42,495 nucleotides of DNA from the NCBI GenBank assembly GCA_050953005.1, contig JBMNLV010000007.1:1-42495 (forward strand), read 5' to 3'. The position numbers and the translations under genes were made by a program. Positions 1-8,909 of the stretch are shown piece by piece. Position 1 is the stretch's first letter. The number at the start of each line of letters is the position of its first letter. The notes beneath the pieces are model-generated. The model did no database searches. It was not told the origin of the DNA and saw only the letters and a program-made list of their open reading frames with translations. This stretch comes from UBA6115 sp050953005 (GTDB taxonomy: Bacteria; Bacillota; Clostridia; Christensenellales; Aristaeellaceae).

Positions 1-1761
<1,761 letters not shown>

Positions 1762-1855
1762 AATCCAACATCCCTGCCGCTCCGGATAAAGACCGCGTCC
1801 TTATCAACCAGCGGAAGACATGTCCTTCGCTCATTTGAATCGACTGTCGTTTCTT

Positions 1856-1881
1856 CGCTTCTCTTCTCTGTATCGTTTTCA
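1856..1881 (-). other. Left arm of the pre-16S rRNA processing stem (leader)
   Basis: This leader segment pairs with 37-62 on the other side of the 16S gene: 15 contiguous base pairs plus 8 more after a 3x3 internal loop. It lies about 95 nt upstream of the mature 16S 5' end, between it and the predicted promoter. Confidence 0.8.
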
Positions 1882-1914
1882 AGGTCCGCGCCGCCCCGTT
1901 TGGGGTGCCTGGTT

Positions 1915-1944
1915 AATGTATCATACACCACGCAACAGTGTCAA
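1915..1944 (-). promoter_or_regulatory. rRNA operon promoter
   Basis: On the minus strand a perfect -35 (TTGACA, 1939-1944) is followed after 18 nt by TACATT (1915-1920) as the best -10; a 17-nt spacing to ATACAT is also possible. An A-tract lies just upstream of the -35 (complement of the T run at 1951-1957) and could act as an UP element. The predicted start is about 145 nt before the mature 16S 5' end, in keeping with a leader that contains the processing arm. Confidence 0.65.
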
Positions 1945-1961
1945 GCACTATTTTTTTGCCC

Positions 1962-2031
1962 CATTCGTAACCCTTTTCTCTCTCCCATTCGTAAAACATT
2001 CGTAAAACCCCATTCGTAAAACCATTCGTAA
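1962..2031. repeat. Five copies of CATTCGTAA upstream of the rRNA promoter
   Basis: CATTCGTAA (TTACGAATG on the transcribed strand) occurs at 1962-1970, 1986-1994, 1997-2005, 2011-2019 and 2023-2031. All copies have the same orientation, and the last four start 11, 14 and 12 bp apart. The array begins about 18 bp upstream of the -35 box, where activator sites of rRNA operons typically lie. It could be a protein-binding array or a simple tandem duplication. Confidence 0.7.
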
Positions 2032-2155
2032 AATCCCGACCCACTCATCGCCTTTCAAACATGGCGTAAACGCAGCCAAAACTCACAATTTTAGTCCTCT
2101 CTGGCAAAACCGCCACGAATCACATCCGTACAAACTACGGCAGACACGGAATTGC
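2032..2155. other. Intergenic, no feature seen
   Basis: Between the TTACGAATG array and the end of the symporter gene. I see no gene here and no convincing terminator for the leftward symporter transcript. Confidence 0.5.
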
Positions 2156-3532
2156 TTATACCGCATTCTCTGAAAGGTCACCGCGCGCTACCAGTTCCTT
2201 GAGAATCTTTGCATGTAAATCCGCGTCAAGGCGGTAGAATCGCTTGTAAATCAAAAAGCTCGCCAGGATAAACAGCAACGGCAAGACCATCATGGCGATT
2301 TTCATCATTAAAATTCCCTGCGCAGTGACATCCTGCGCGCTTTGAGCCGCATTGATTCCGCTGAGGATCAGTGTAGCGCTGACAATGCCGCTTGAAACCG
2401 CCCCGCCTAGCTTGTTGATCAAGGGCTGGAAAGAAAAGGTAAGGCTTTCCTGACGCTTGTTCAGCTTCCACTGGCCATATTCCACGCAATCCGCCAAAAA
2501 CATCAGCATCAGCAGCTGAATGAAAGCCTGGCCGGTAAACAACAGGAACCCGGCGATGCCCAGAGGCAGGATGATCATAGGTGAGAAGAAAAACACAAGA
2601 TAGCCCGCTACCACCAGCAACATGGACAGGGAATACAGCCTTGAGCGTTCAAGGCGCCGGGACAGCAGGGGAAAAACGAGCAATGCGCTCAGCTGCGCAA
2701 CACCCAGCACCCCGGCAAAGACCGGGTATTTGCTTTCATCGCCGAAAGCGTATTTAAAGAAATGCACCCCAAAGCTTGTCGTTGTGACATAGCCAATCAT
2801 AAACAGGCTCATGGAGATGATGGTGTAGCGCAATTGGTCATTGCCCCTGAACAGGACAGCCAGGTCCCTCAGCCCGCTTTTTTCTTCCTTTTTAAAGACA
2901 CCGCGCTGCTCACGCACACCGATCACCGTGAACATTTGAAACAGCAGCATCAATACAGCGGTGCCCAAAGCGAACACAAACCATGCCTGTTTGGCGCTGC
3001 CCAGAGCCTGTGTCAGCATCCCGGTCACCGGCAGGATGCCGACCACCACCGCGTACATGCCGATGTTGGCGCAAATGCGCGCGAAAGCGCCGATTTTTTC
3101 CCGCTCAGCCGGATGCACGGACAGCGCGGGCAGCATGGACCAATACGCAATATCGTTGGCGCCATAGAAGATATCCCAACCCAGGTACAAAAAGGTAAAC
3201 AGCAACAGATAAGCAGTTTGACCCAGGCCAAAATCCATAAACATGGGCACCATGAACACAGCGCCAAGCAAGGCACCCAGCACAATCATCGGCTTGAACT
3301 TTCCGTACTTGCCGCCAGTGTTGTCCACCACCATGCCCATGAAGGGATCATTCAGTGCGTCAAAAATCCGCAACACGGTGAGAATCAGGGTCATCCACCA
3401 CATGGTGGCATCGCTGAGGTCCAGGATATCCGTCAGATAGTAGATCAAATAGATAGAAACCATTGTATAAAACATATCCCGTCCAATGGTGCCCAAGCCA
3501 AAGAATATTTTGTTCCGTCCGGTCTGCGGCAT
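2156..3532 (-). CDS. GPH-family sugar:cation symporter (MelB/XylP-like MFS)
   Basis: A 458-aa integral membrane protein with about 12 hydrophobic segments, the normal length for the glycoside-pentoside-hexuronide:cation symporter family. The N-terminal half carries family hallmarks: a start of type FGLGTIGRDMFY, then LNDPFMG and a DNTGGKYGKFKP loop between TM2 and TM3 (about residues 60-80), which in MelB-like carriers is the cytoplasmic RWGKFKP-type signature. It probably imports a glycoside or hexuronide with Na+ or H+. The substrate cannot be read from sequence. The gene stands alone and diverges from the SH3-like gene at 3754. The family is secure, the substrate unknown. Confidence 0.88.
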   Translation of the reverse strand: MPQTGRNKIFFGLGTIGRDMFYTMVSIYLIYYLTDILDLSDATMWWMTLILTVLRIFDALNDPFMGMVVDNTGGKYGKFKPMIVLGALLGAVFMVPMFMDFGLGQTAYLLLFTFLYLGWDIFYGANDIAYWSMLPALSVHPAEREKIGAFARICANIGMYAVVVGILPVTGMLTQALGSAKQAWFVFALGTAVLMLLFQMFTVIGVREQRGVFKKEEKSGLRDLAVLFRGNDQLRYTIISMSLFMIGYVTTTSFGVHFFKYAFGDESKYPVFAGVLGVAQLSALLVFPLLSRRLERSRLYSLSMLLVVAGYLVFFFSPMIILPLGIAGFLLFTGQAFIQLLMLMFLADCVEYGQWKLNKRQESLTFSFQPLINKLGGAVSSGIVSATLILSGINAAQSAQDVTAQGILMMKIAMMVLPLLFILASFLIYKRFYRLDADLHAKILKELVARGDLSENAV

Positions 3533-3576
3533 ACTTTACAAGCCTCCCATTGCTATAAATCTTTGACAGCTGCTTA

Positions 3577-3605
3577 AATATAGCAAAAACTCGCGTCACA
3601 GGCAA
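3577..3605 (-). promoter_or_regulatory. Candidate promoter of the GPH symporter gene
   Basis: On the minus strand TTGCCT (3600-3605) is separated by 17 nt from TATATT (3577-3582), about 45 nt upstream of the start codon. The -10 is good and the -35 partial. Confidence 0.45.
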
Positions 3606-3624
3606 CGCCTGTCCCGGAAACCGA

Positions 3625-3662
3625 TGCGGTGAGGTCCGCAGGAAGACGGGCTGAGGTCCGCA
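3625..3662. repeat. Direct repeat TGAGGTCCGCA x2 in the divergent intergenic region
   Basis: TGAGGTCCGCA is found at 3630-3640 and 3652-3662, exactly 22 bp apart (two helical turns). The first copy also forms an inverted repeat TGCGG-N6-CCGCA (3625-3640). It lies upstream of the leftward candidate promoter and just before the rightward one, so it could be a shared operator. Regulatory function is inferred. Confidence 0.45.
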
Positions 3663-3667
3663 CAAGT

Positions 3668-3697
3668 TTGAATCCCTGACATTCTTTATGTTACAAT
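3668..3697 (+). promoter_or_regulatory. Candidate promoter of the SH3-like/zinc-ribbon gene
   Basis: TTGAAT (3668-3673), an 18-nt spacer, and TACAAT (3692-3697). The predicted transcription start near 3704 leaves a 50-nt leader before the ATG at 3754. Confidence 0.5.
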
Positions 3698-3753
3698 ACT
3701 TGCACTTCACTATATAGTTTAAGAAGATATGATGTGAAAGGCAGGTGTCGTCC

Positions 3754-4980
3754 ATGCGCAAACATACTCGGTTATTGGCAGCGCTGTCTGTGTTGATTTG
3801 CGTTTTTTCACTGGGAGCAAATGCCAAACAAGGCATAACAGCAGGTTTGTTGATGCGCCTGTCCACACGCACAGGCCCCGGTACCCAATATGATGAGCCG
3901 GGCACCTATTTTCAAAACTCATGGAGCGCCACGCAGGTACAGGTCATCAGCAGCGCCTGGGACAAGTACAACAAAATCTGGTGGGTGCAGGTTGATTTTA
4001 CGGCTTCCGGCAAAAAATTCCGCGCCTACACAGGCCTGAAGCGGGTCAGTGTTGATATCAATTCCCTGTACCAGGAGCAGGCCTTGGGCAGCGCGATGAT
4101 GACCAGCGCCGCCAGGGCTTACTGGGGTCCGGGCAGGGACTATACGGAAGCCCAGTACAATGTGCCCAATCATACCTCCGTCACGGTATATGGCTCGGAA
4201 AACGGTTTTGTACAGGTTGAGTTCTATGACGCGCGTACCGCAACAGACGCGCGCTCCCTGCGCCGCGCCTGGGTCACAGCGTCGGCAGTCAGCGGGCACT
4301 GGGCCAGTCTTCAGTCAACTGTTCCCGGCAATCAAAGTAGCAGCACCTACCGGTTCTGTCCTTATTGCAGAAGCGACCTGGGTTCTGACAACGCTTTCGT
4401 TTATTGCCCTTACTGCGGAAACGCGCTGTGGAATTCTTCCGTACAGCCGGGGCAAACGCAGTATACCGGTCTGCCGCAAAAACCATGGACAGGTACCGGC
4501 AAGCGGATTTATTTGAAATCCCTTGTCGGCGATGACCTGCGCCCGCAATGCGGGCCTGACAGCCGCTATCCGGTGTTTTTCCCCGAAGGACCACATGGCG
4601 AGCCACACTGCCAGCGCGGTCGTATCCGCGAAATACGTGCGCTGTTCACTGCCGGCGCCTATGTCCTGGCAAGCATCTCCAGCGACAGGGGTCAGCCGGG
4701 CATCGGCTACTTTCCGCAAAGCCTGTTCCAGGCGTTTGAAGGCGTGCCTGCCTTCATGCCGCAAGCGGCACGGTCAGGTGTGGCTGCCACCCAAATCATT
4801 CCCTATAACGGACCGGGCTACCATTATACGCAATTCAACTCCTGCCGCCTGGATACAGGTGATTTGGTCCAGGTCTTTTTTGAGGAGGGCGGCTGGTACT
4901 ACTGTGAGTTCTATACAAAAGGCATAGATTATGGCTGGGTTCATCTCTGGCTGCCCGCCAATTCCATACAGCTTTTGTAG
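3754..4980 (+). CDS. Secreted protein with SH3-like domains and a zinc ribbon
   Basis: 408 aa from the ATG at 3754 (an in-frame GTG at 3745 is possible, but its spacing to the AAAGG at 3737-3741 is too short). A signal peptide ends near AAGANA-like residues 24-25. The first bacterial SH3-like unit follows (residues about 28-100, with an RLSTRTGPGTQYD core), and a second (about 112-180, AYWGPGRDY). A four-cysteine zinc ribbon follows (CPYC at 202-205 and again at 218-221), and a C-terminal third SH3-like unit (PYNGPGYHY). SH3-like domains commonly bind cell wall or protein ligands. A cytoplasm-style zinc ribbon inside an exported protein is unusual. No catalytic domain is visible; function unknown. 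Confidence 0.75.
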   Translation: MRKHTRLLAALSVLICVFSLGANAKQGITAGLLMRLSTRTGPGTQYDEPGTYFQNSWSATQVQVISSAWDKYNKIWWVQVDFTASGKKFRAYTGLKRVSVDINSLYQEQALGSAMMTSAARAYWGPGRDYTEAQYNVPNHTSVTVYGSENGFVQVEFYDARTATDARSLRRAWVTASAVSGHWASLQSTVPGNQSSSTYRFCPYCRSDLGSDNAFVYCPYCGNALWNSSVQPGQTQYTGLPQKPWTGTGKRIYLKSLVGDDLRPQCGPDSRYPVFFPEGPHGEPHCQRGRIREIRALFTAGAYVLASISSDRGQPGIGYFPQSLFQAFEGVPAFMPQAARSGVAATQIIPYNGPGYHYTQFNSCRLDTGDLVQVFFEEGGWYYCEFYTKGIDYGWVHLWLPANSIQLL

Positions 4981-5012
4981 TTTACCGGGCTGCCGCCCAT
5001 CCGTATGATACT

Positions 5013-5034
5013 GCGCCGGGGACAGCCCTGGCGC
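5013..5034 (+). terminator. Hairpin terminator after the SH3-like gene
   Basis: GCGCCGGGG (5013-5021), loop ACAG, CCCTGGCGC (5026-5034): nine base pairs including one G-U, followed only by TTTGAC. The U-tract is short, and the -35 of the next operon begins within it. Confidence 0.55.
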
Positions 5035-5035
5035 T

Positions 5036-5063
5036 TTGACTGGCCGTTATGGCATGTTATAAT
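5036..5063 (+). promoter_or_regulatory. Strong promoter of the esterase-parAB operon
   Basis: TTGACT (5036-5041), 16-nt spacer, perfect TATAAT (5058-5063). The predicted start near 5070 lies downstream of an in-frame upstream codon at 5005, so translation must begin at the ATG at 5092, which has AGGAGG at 5079-5084. Confidence 0.8.
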
Positions 5064-5091
5064 CAATCAAACACACTCAGGAGGCGAATCC

Positions 5092-6006
5092 ATGAAGCCG
5101 GATGCCATCTTTGATCACAATCCCAGCCTGGCAGGAATGGCCAGCATTACAGAGGACTTGAGTTTTACCTGTGAAGGCGCTGCGCACCCACTTACCCTGG
5201 TCACCCCCAACCAAGACGAACAGGCGTCCACACGCTTTCCCTTGGTTGTTTTCCTGCAGGGCAGCGGATGGACCAGTCCAAACCGGTTTTATCAGCTCCC
5301 TCAGCTGTGCCGTTATGCCCAGCGCGGTCTGGCAATCGCCAGCATCACACACCGCAACGCCCAGGAAGGCAATCCTTTTCCGGCCTATTTGAAGGATGCC
5401 AAGGCAGCGATCCGTTTCCTGCGCAGCCGTGCCGATGAACTTCACCTGGATCCGGACCGCGTTGCCTTTTTCGGCACCTCCTCCGGCGGCAATACCGCCC
5501 TGCTGGTCGGCTTGAGCGGGGATGACCCGCGCTACCGCACGCCGGACTACGCTGAGTATTCCGATTCTGTGCGCGCGGTTGTTGATTGCTTTGGCCCGAC
5601 AGACATGCTGGATTACGAAGGCAACAAGCTGAACAACCTGCTGGACGGGGAGGGCGAGCTCAACCAACAGGCGCTGGTACAGTATTCCGCCGGTGAGGAA
5701 GGCGGTTTTATAGATACTTTGCTGGGTCTGTTCGGTGATAACAACCCGCTGGAAGTTTTGCGCGAAATGAGCCCGCTGTATGCGGTAAAAGCCGGGGGCA
5801 AATATCCTCCGTTCTTGCTGCTGCAAGGGGACGCGGATGATCTTGTTCCGCTGAGCCAGACGCTTAAGATGCGCGAACGGCTGCAATCAGCAGGCGCGCA
5901 GAGCACCTATGTGCTTGTCCGCGGCGCCGGACACGAAGGCAGCTTCTGGAGTCAGGAGCTGCATGAAACCATTTTCGACTTTCTTGACAAAAACTTAAGA
6001 GGTTAA
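5092..6006 (+). CDS. Alpha/beta-hydrolase, esterase/lipase (BD-FAE/Aes-like)
   Basis: 304 aa, cytoplasmic (no signal peptide). It carries the carboxylesterase fold signatures: an oxyanion-region loop FLQGSGW, the nucleophile elbow GTSSGG (catalytic Ser; canonical G-x-S-x-G), an acid-bearing LQGDADDLVP stretch and a late GAGHEGSFW carrying the catalytic His. The order Ser-Asp-His and the length fit the alpha/beta-hydrolase_3/BD-FAE group that removes acyl or acetyl groups from sugars and small esters. The ATG at 5092 is chosen because it has an AGGAGG site and lies after the promoter. It is the first gene of an operon with parA and parB, an unexpected partner set. Confidence 0.82.
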   Translation: MKPDAIFDHNPSLAGMASITEDLSFTCEGAAHPLTLVTPNQDEQASTRFPLVVFLQGSGWTSPNRFYQLPQLCRYAQRGLAIASITHRNAQEGNPFPAYLKDAKAAIRFLRSRADELHLDPDRVAFFGTSSGGNTALLVGLSGDDPRYRTPDYAEYSDSVRAVVDCFGPTDMLDYEGNKLNNLLDGEGELNQQALVQYSAGEEGGFIDTLLGLFGDNNPLEVLREMSPLYAVKAGGKYPPFLLLQGDADDLVPLSQTLKMRERLQSAGAQSTYVLVRGAGHEGSFWSQELHETIFDFLDKNLRG

Positions 6007-6022
6007 ACAGGGAGGGGTTTGG

Positions 6023-6511
6023 ATGATCGCGCCGGAGCAGGTGGCCCAGACACTGGTGCCCTGGCTGGGCTCGGCCTTTCTGAGCTGCCAGGAATCCATG
6101 TGTGCGCAGGCTGCCTGGCTGATGTATACCTGGCAGCCTCAGCGCGAAAGCCTGGCGCATCTGGTGCAGCAGCTGGACAATTTGCTGTTCATGGCTGTGC
6201 ACGGACACACACAGGGCCGCATGGCGCTGGAAATGGACAACAGCCAGCTGATCCGCCTGCGCACAGGGGATTTTGCCATGATGGCGGATGAACTGCTTTA
6301 CTTGCAGCTGGAAAAAATGGAACGCAACTCCTACCATCAGGCGATCATCCGGGAGTATGCCATGCGTTCGGGCAGCTTATCCGCGTTGCGCGCGCTGTAT
6401 CTGTTATACAGAGACTTGCAAACACCCGAAGAAACCGATACGCTTCGCCGGGTCATCACAGCCTGCCATGAGCCCTGGCGCACGCGGCAGTGGCTTGAGG
6501 CTGAGGAATAA
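6023..6511 (+). CDS. Unknown helical protein, 162 aa
   Basis: I do not recognise this protein. It is predicted to be soluble and almost wholly alpha-helical, rich in Leu, Gln and Met, with no signal peptide, membrane segment or known motif. The ATG at 6023 follows GGGAGGGG at 6010-6017. It sits 16 nt after the esterase and 13 nt before parA, with normal ribosome binding sites, so it is cotranscribed with both. It could be an accessory factor of the ParAB system or of the esterase; neither is supported by a motif. Confidence 0.7.
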   Translation: MIAPEQVAQTLVPWLGSAFLSCQESMCAQAAWLMYTWQPQRESLAHLVQQLDNLLFMAVHGHTQGRMALEMDNSQLIRLRTGDFAMMADELLYLQLEKMERNSYHQAIIREYAMRSGSLSALRALYLLYRDLQTPEETDTLRRVITACHEPWRTRQWLEAEE

Positions 6512-6524
6512 GGAGAGCAAATCA

Positions 6525-7307
6525 GTGGGAAAAATCATCGCGGTCGCCAACCAGAAAGGCGGCGTCGGAAAAACAACCAGCGCAGTCAGCCTGGCAGCCT
6601 GTCTGGCTGACCAGGGTAAAAAAACCTTGCTGGTGGACATGGATCCCCAGGGCAACGCAACCAGCGGCCTGGGCATCACACCGCGTGACAAAACCAGCTA
6701 TGAGGTGATCATCAACCGTCTGCCCCTCAAACAGGCCATCACAGCCACCGCACAGGCCGGGCTGGCGCTGGTGCCCAGTGACATTCGCCTGGCCGCGGCT
6801 GAAGTGGAGTTGGTTGGCCAGCAGCAGCGTGAATTCCGTCTGGATACGATGCTCAAGCCGGAAGCAGCCCTTTATGATTTCATCCTGATCGACTGTCCGC
6901 CGTCGCTGAGCTTGCTCACGCTCAACGCGCTCAGCGCGGCACACAGCGTGCTGGTCCCCATTCAATGTGAGTATTACGCGCTGGAAGGCGTCAGCGCGCT
7001 GATGGCCACGGTCAACAGGGTGCAAAAAACTTTTAACCCGACGCTGGAGCTGGAGGGCGTGCTGTTAACCATGTTTGACGGACGCACCAATCTCTCCCTG
7101 CAGGTGGCGGACGAGGTCAAAAAATACTTCCGTGACAAGGTGTTTTTGTCCATTATCCCCCGCAGCGTGCGTCTGGGCGAGGCCCCCAGCCACGGCCAGC
7201 CCATTGGCACCTATGATCCCAAAAGTGCCGGGGCGCTGGCTTACAAGAGCCTGGCCGGCGAGATTGTCCGCAACAACAAAGCCTGGTTAAAAGGAGCTTC
7301 CCAATGA
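6525..7307 (+). CDS. parA: ParA/Soj chromosome-partitioning ATPase
   Basis: 260 aa, the normal size for chromosomal Soj. The deviant Walker A of ParA proteins is at residues 11-18 (KGGVGKTT), Walker A' at VDMDPQGN, and Walker B at ILIDCPPSL. It is an ATP-dependent DNA-binding switch that works with ParB-parS in origin segregation. The start is the GTG at 6525, preceded by AAGGAGAG; the reading frame is open further upstream but only as a shadow of the preceding gene. It overlaps parB by four bases (ATGA), so the two are translationally coupled. No palindromic parS site was noticed in the window. Confidence 0.95.
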   Translation: MGKIIAVANQKGGVGKTTSAVSLAACLADQGKKTLLVDMDPQGNATSGLGITPRDKTSYEVIINRLPLKQAITATAQAGLALVPSDIRLAAAEVELVGQQQREFRLDTMLKPEAALYDFILIDCPPSLSLLTLNALSAAHSVLVPIQCEYYALEGVSALMATVNRVQKTFNPTLELEGVLLTMFDGRTNLSLQVADEVKKYFRDKVFLSIIPRSVRLGEAPSHGQPIGTYDPKSAGALAYKSLAGEIVRNNKAWLKGASQ

Positions 7308-8143
7308 AAAAAACAGCACTGGGCCGCGGCCTGGACGCACTCTTTCCCCGGGATAGCAGGGATGGTGAGGTTGTGCAGCTGCCGCTGAACCTGCTGGATC
7401 CCAATCCGAACCAACCCCGCAAAGCCTTTGAGGAGACATCACTTGACGAACTGGCAGCCTCCATCCGTGAGCTCGGCTTGCTGCAGCCCATCCTTGCCTG
7501 CCCCCATGAAGGACGTTACCGCATCATCGCGGGTGAACGGCGTTTCCGGGCTGCCATGAAGGCCGGGCTGACCCATGTTCCCGTTCTGGTGCGCAGTCTG
7601 CCCCAACAGGAGCGCATGCTGGCAGCCCTGATTGAAAATCTGCAGCGCACCGATCTGAACCCTATGGAAGCGGCGCTGGGCGTGCGTGCACTGATGGATG
7701 AGGCCGGGTTAACCCAGGAGGAGGCGGCGCGCAGGCTGGGAAAATCCCGTCCCGCGGTCGCCAACCTGCTGCGTTTGCTTCAGCTGGATGAAAAAGTGCA
7801 GCACCTGGTGTATGAGGGTAAGCTGAGCGAAGGCCACGCGCGGGTTCTGGCCGGCATCACGCCATCAGGGCGTCAGATTTCCCTGGCCTTGAAAGTAGTG
7901 GAAGAGGGGCTGAGCGTGCGCGCGCTGGAAACCCTGGCGCGCAAACAGACACCGGCCGCAAAGCCCCGGACAAATCCGCCCTCACTTCCTGAGCTTGCCG
8001 ATTTCCAGGAGCGGCTGCAGGAGGCTGTTGGCGTGCGCGCGCAGATTGCCGGCGATCTGCACAAGGGCCGAATCGTGCTGCGCTATGCATCCTTTGAGGA
8101 GCTGGAAGGTATCTATGAGGCGGTCAACCGCCTGCTGCAATGA
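7304..8143 (+). CDS. parB: ParB/Spo0J chromosome-partitioning protein
   Basis: 279 aa. The N-terminal tail LGRGLDALF is the ParA-stimulating peptide of chromosomal ParBs. The ParB/Srx CTP-binding core follows, with GERRFRA at 77-83 and ENLQRTDLNP at 111-120, then a helix-turn-helix at about 136-160 (parS binding) and a C-terminal dimerisation region. It loads on parS, spreads as a CTP-gated clamp and recruits ParA and SMC. It is the last gene of the promoter-5036 operon. Confidence 0.95.
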   Translation: MKKTALGRGLDALFPRDSRDGEVVQLPLNLLDPNPNQPRKAFEETSLDELAASIRELGLLQPILACPHEGRYRIIAGERRFRAAMKAGLTHVPVLVRSLPQQERMLAALIENLQRTDLNPMEAALGVRALMDEAGLTQEEAARRLGKSRPAVANLLRLLQLDEKVQHLVYEGKLSEGHARVLAGITPSGRQISLALKVVEEGLSVRALETLARKQTPAAKPRTNPPSLPELADFQERLQEAVGVRAQIAGDLHKGRIVLRYASFEELEGIYEAVNRLLQ

Positions 8144-8148
8144 ATGAC

Positions 8149-8161
8149 CCGCGCAGCGCGG
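8149..8161 (+). terminator. Weak GC hairpin after parB
   Basis: CCGCGC-A-GCGCGG (in practice a 4-bp stem with a 5-nt loop) followed by CAGTGTTTT. It lies between the parB stop and the next promoter and may act as a weak terminator. Confidence 0.3.
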
Positions 8162-8168
8162 CAGTGTT

Positions 8169-8197
8169 TTGACGCTGACCGCGCCTTCTTGTATACT
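8169..8197 (+). promoter_or_regulatory. Promoter of the metallophosphoesterase-hflKC group
   Basis: TTGACG (8169-8174), exactly 17 nt, TATACT (8192-8197). The start near 8204 leaves a short leader to the TTG start at 8229 and rules out the in-frame ATG-like codon at 8169, which lies inside the -35. Confidence 0.75.
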
Positions 8198-8228
8198 GAC
8201 AGGTGATTTATTCATGGGAGGCACAGGC

Positions 8229-8909
8229 TTGACGCGGATACGGGCGCTGGTGGTGGCAGACGAGGAAAGCCGGTATATCTGGGATTATTTTGATCGTTCG
8301 GTCTTCCGGGGAGTGGACGTTATTATCTCCTGCGGTGACCTCAAAGCGTCCTATCTGTCCTTTTTAACCACTATGGTCGCAGCGCCGCTGCTGTATGTCC
8401 ATGGCAACCATGACGCGCGCCTGCTCGTTTCGCCACCGGAGGGCTGCGACAATCTTGAATTGAAGATGCATGTCATCAAGGGCATCCGGTTCCTGGGTTT
8501 TGGCGGCGCCAACTCAAGAAGCCCCAAGCCCTTCCATTATACAGAGCAGGAAGTCGCCAAGCAGATAACCCGGCGGATGCAGGAGATCAGCTTCCACGGC
8601 GGCTTCGATGTCCTGGTGACCCACTCGCCCGCACTGGGACTGGGCGATGGGCAGGATGCCTTTCACAAGGGGTTTGCCGCCTATCGCACACTGCTGGACC
8701 TGTTTCGCCCGGCCTATCATTTCCACGGCCACCAGCACATGAACTACGGCAACTGCAAACGTCTCATCCAATACGGTCCAACCACCATCTATAACGGCTT
8801 TGGCTACAACCTGCTGGACCTGGAGTTCCAGGCGGCACCAAAACGCAAACGCATCAGCTACCTCAAGGCACGATACGATTGGAGCAGAGCGTATGGAAAG
8901 CAATCTTAA
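8229..8909 (+). CDS. Metallophosphoesterase family protein
   Basis: 226 aa from the TTG at 8229, which has GGGAGG seven bases upstream (8216-8221); the ATG at 8214 is weaker because it overlaps that site. The calcineurin-like phosphoesterase motifs appear in order: CGDLK, GNHDAR, VTHSP and GHQH. Motif I is odd: where the family normally has D-x-H, this protein reads ADEES, so a metal-ligand His is replaced by Glu. The length and motifs fit a small cytoplasmic metal-dependent phosphoesterase seen in Clostridia; the substrate is unknown. It overlaps the next gene by 17 nt. Confidence 0.8.
   Translation: MTRIRALVVADEESRYIWDYFDRSVFRGVDVIISCGDLKASYLSFLTTMVAAPLLYVHGNHDARLLVSPPEGCDNLELKMHVIKGIRFLGFGGANSRSPKPFHYTEQEVAKQITRRMQEISFHGGFDVLVTHSPALGLGDGQDAFHKGFAAYRTLLDLFRPAYHFHGHQHMNYGNCKRLIQYGPTTIYNGFGYNLLDLEFQAAPKRKRISYLKARYDWSRAYGKQS

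Noticed and set aside
2762..3577. A 271-codon plus-strand frame opposite the symporter
   Set aside because: Antisense shadow of a strongly recognised membrane protein; His/Gln-rich translation with no ribosome binding site.
5005..5091. Upstream in-frame extension of the esterase
   Set aside because: It would start before the promoter at 5036-5063; the ATG at 5092 has AGGAGG.
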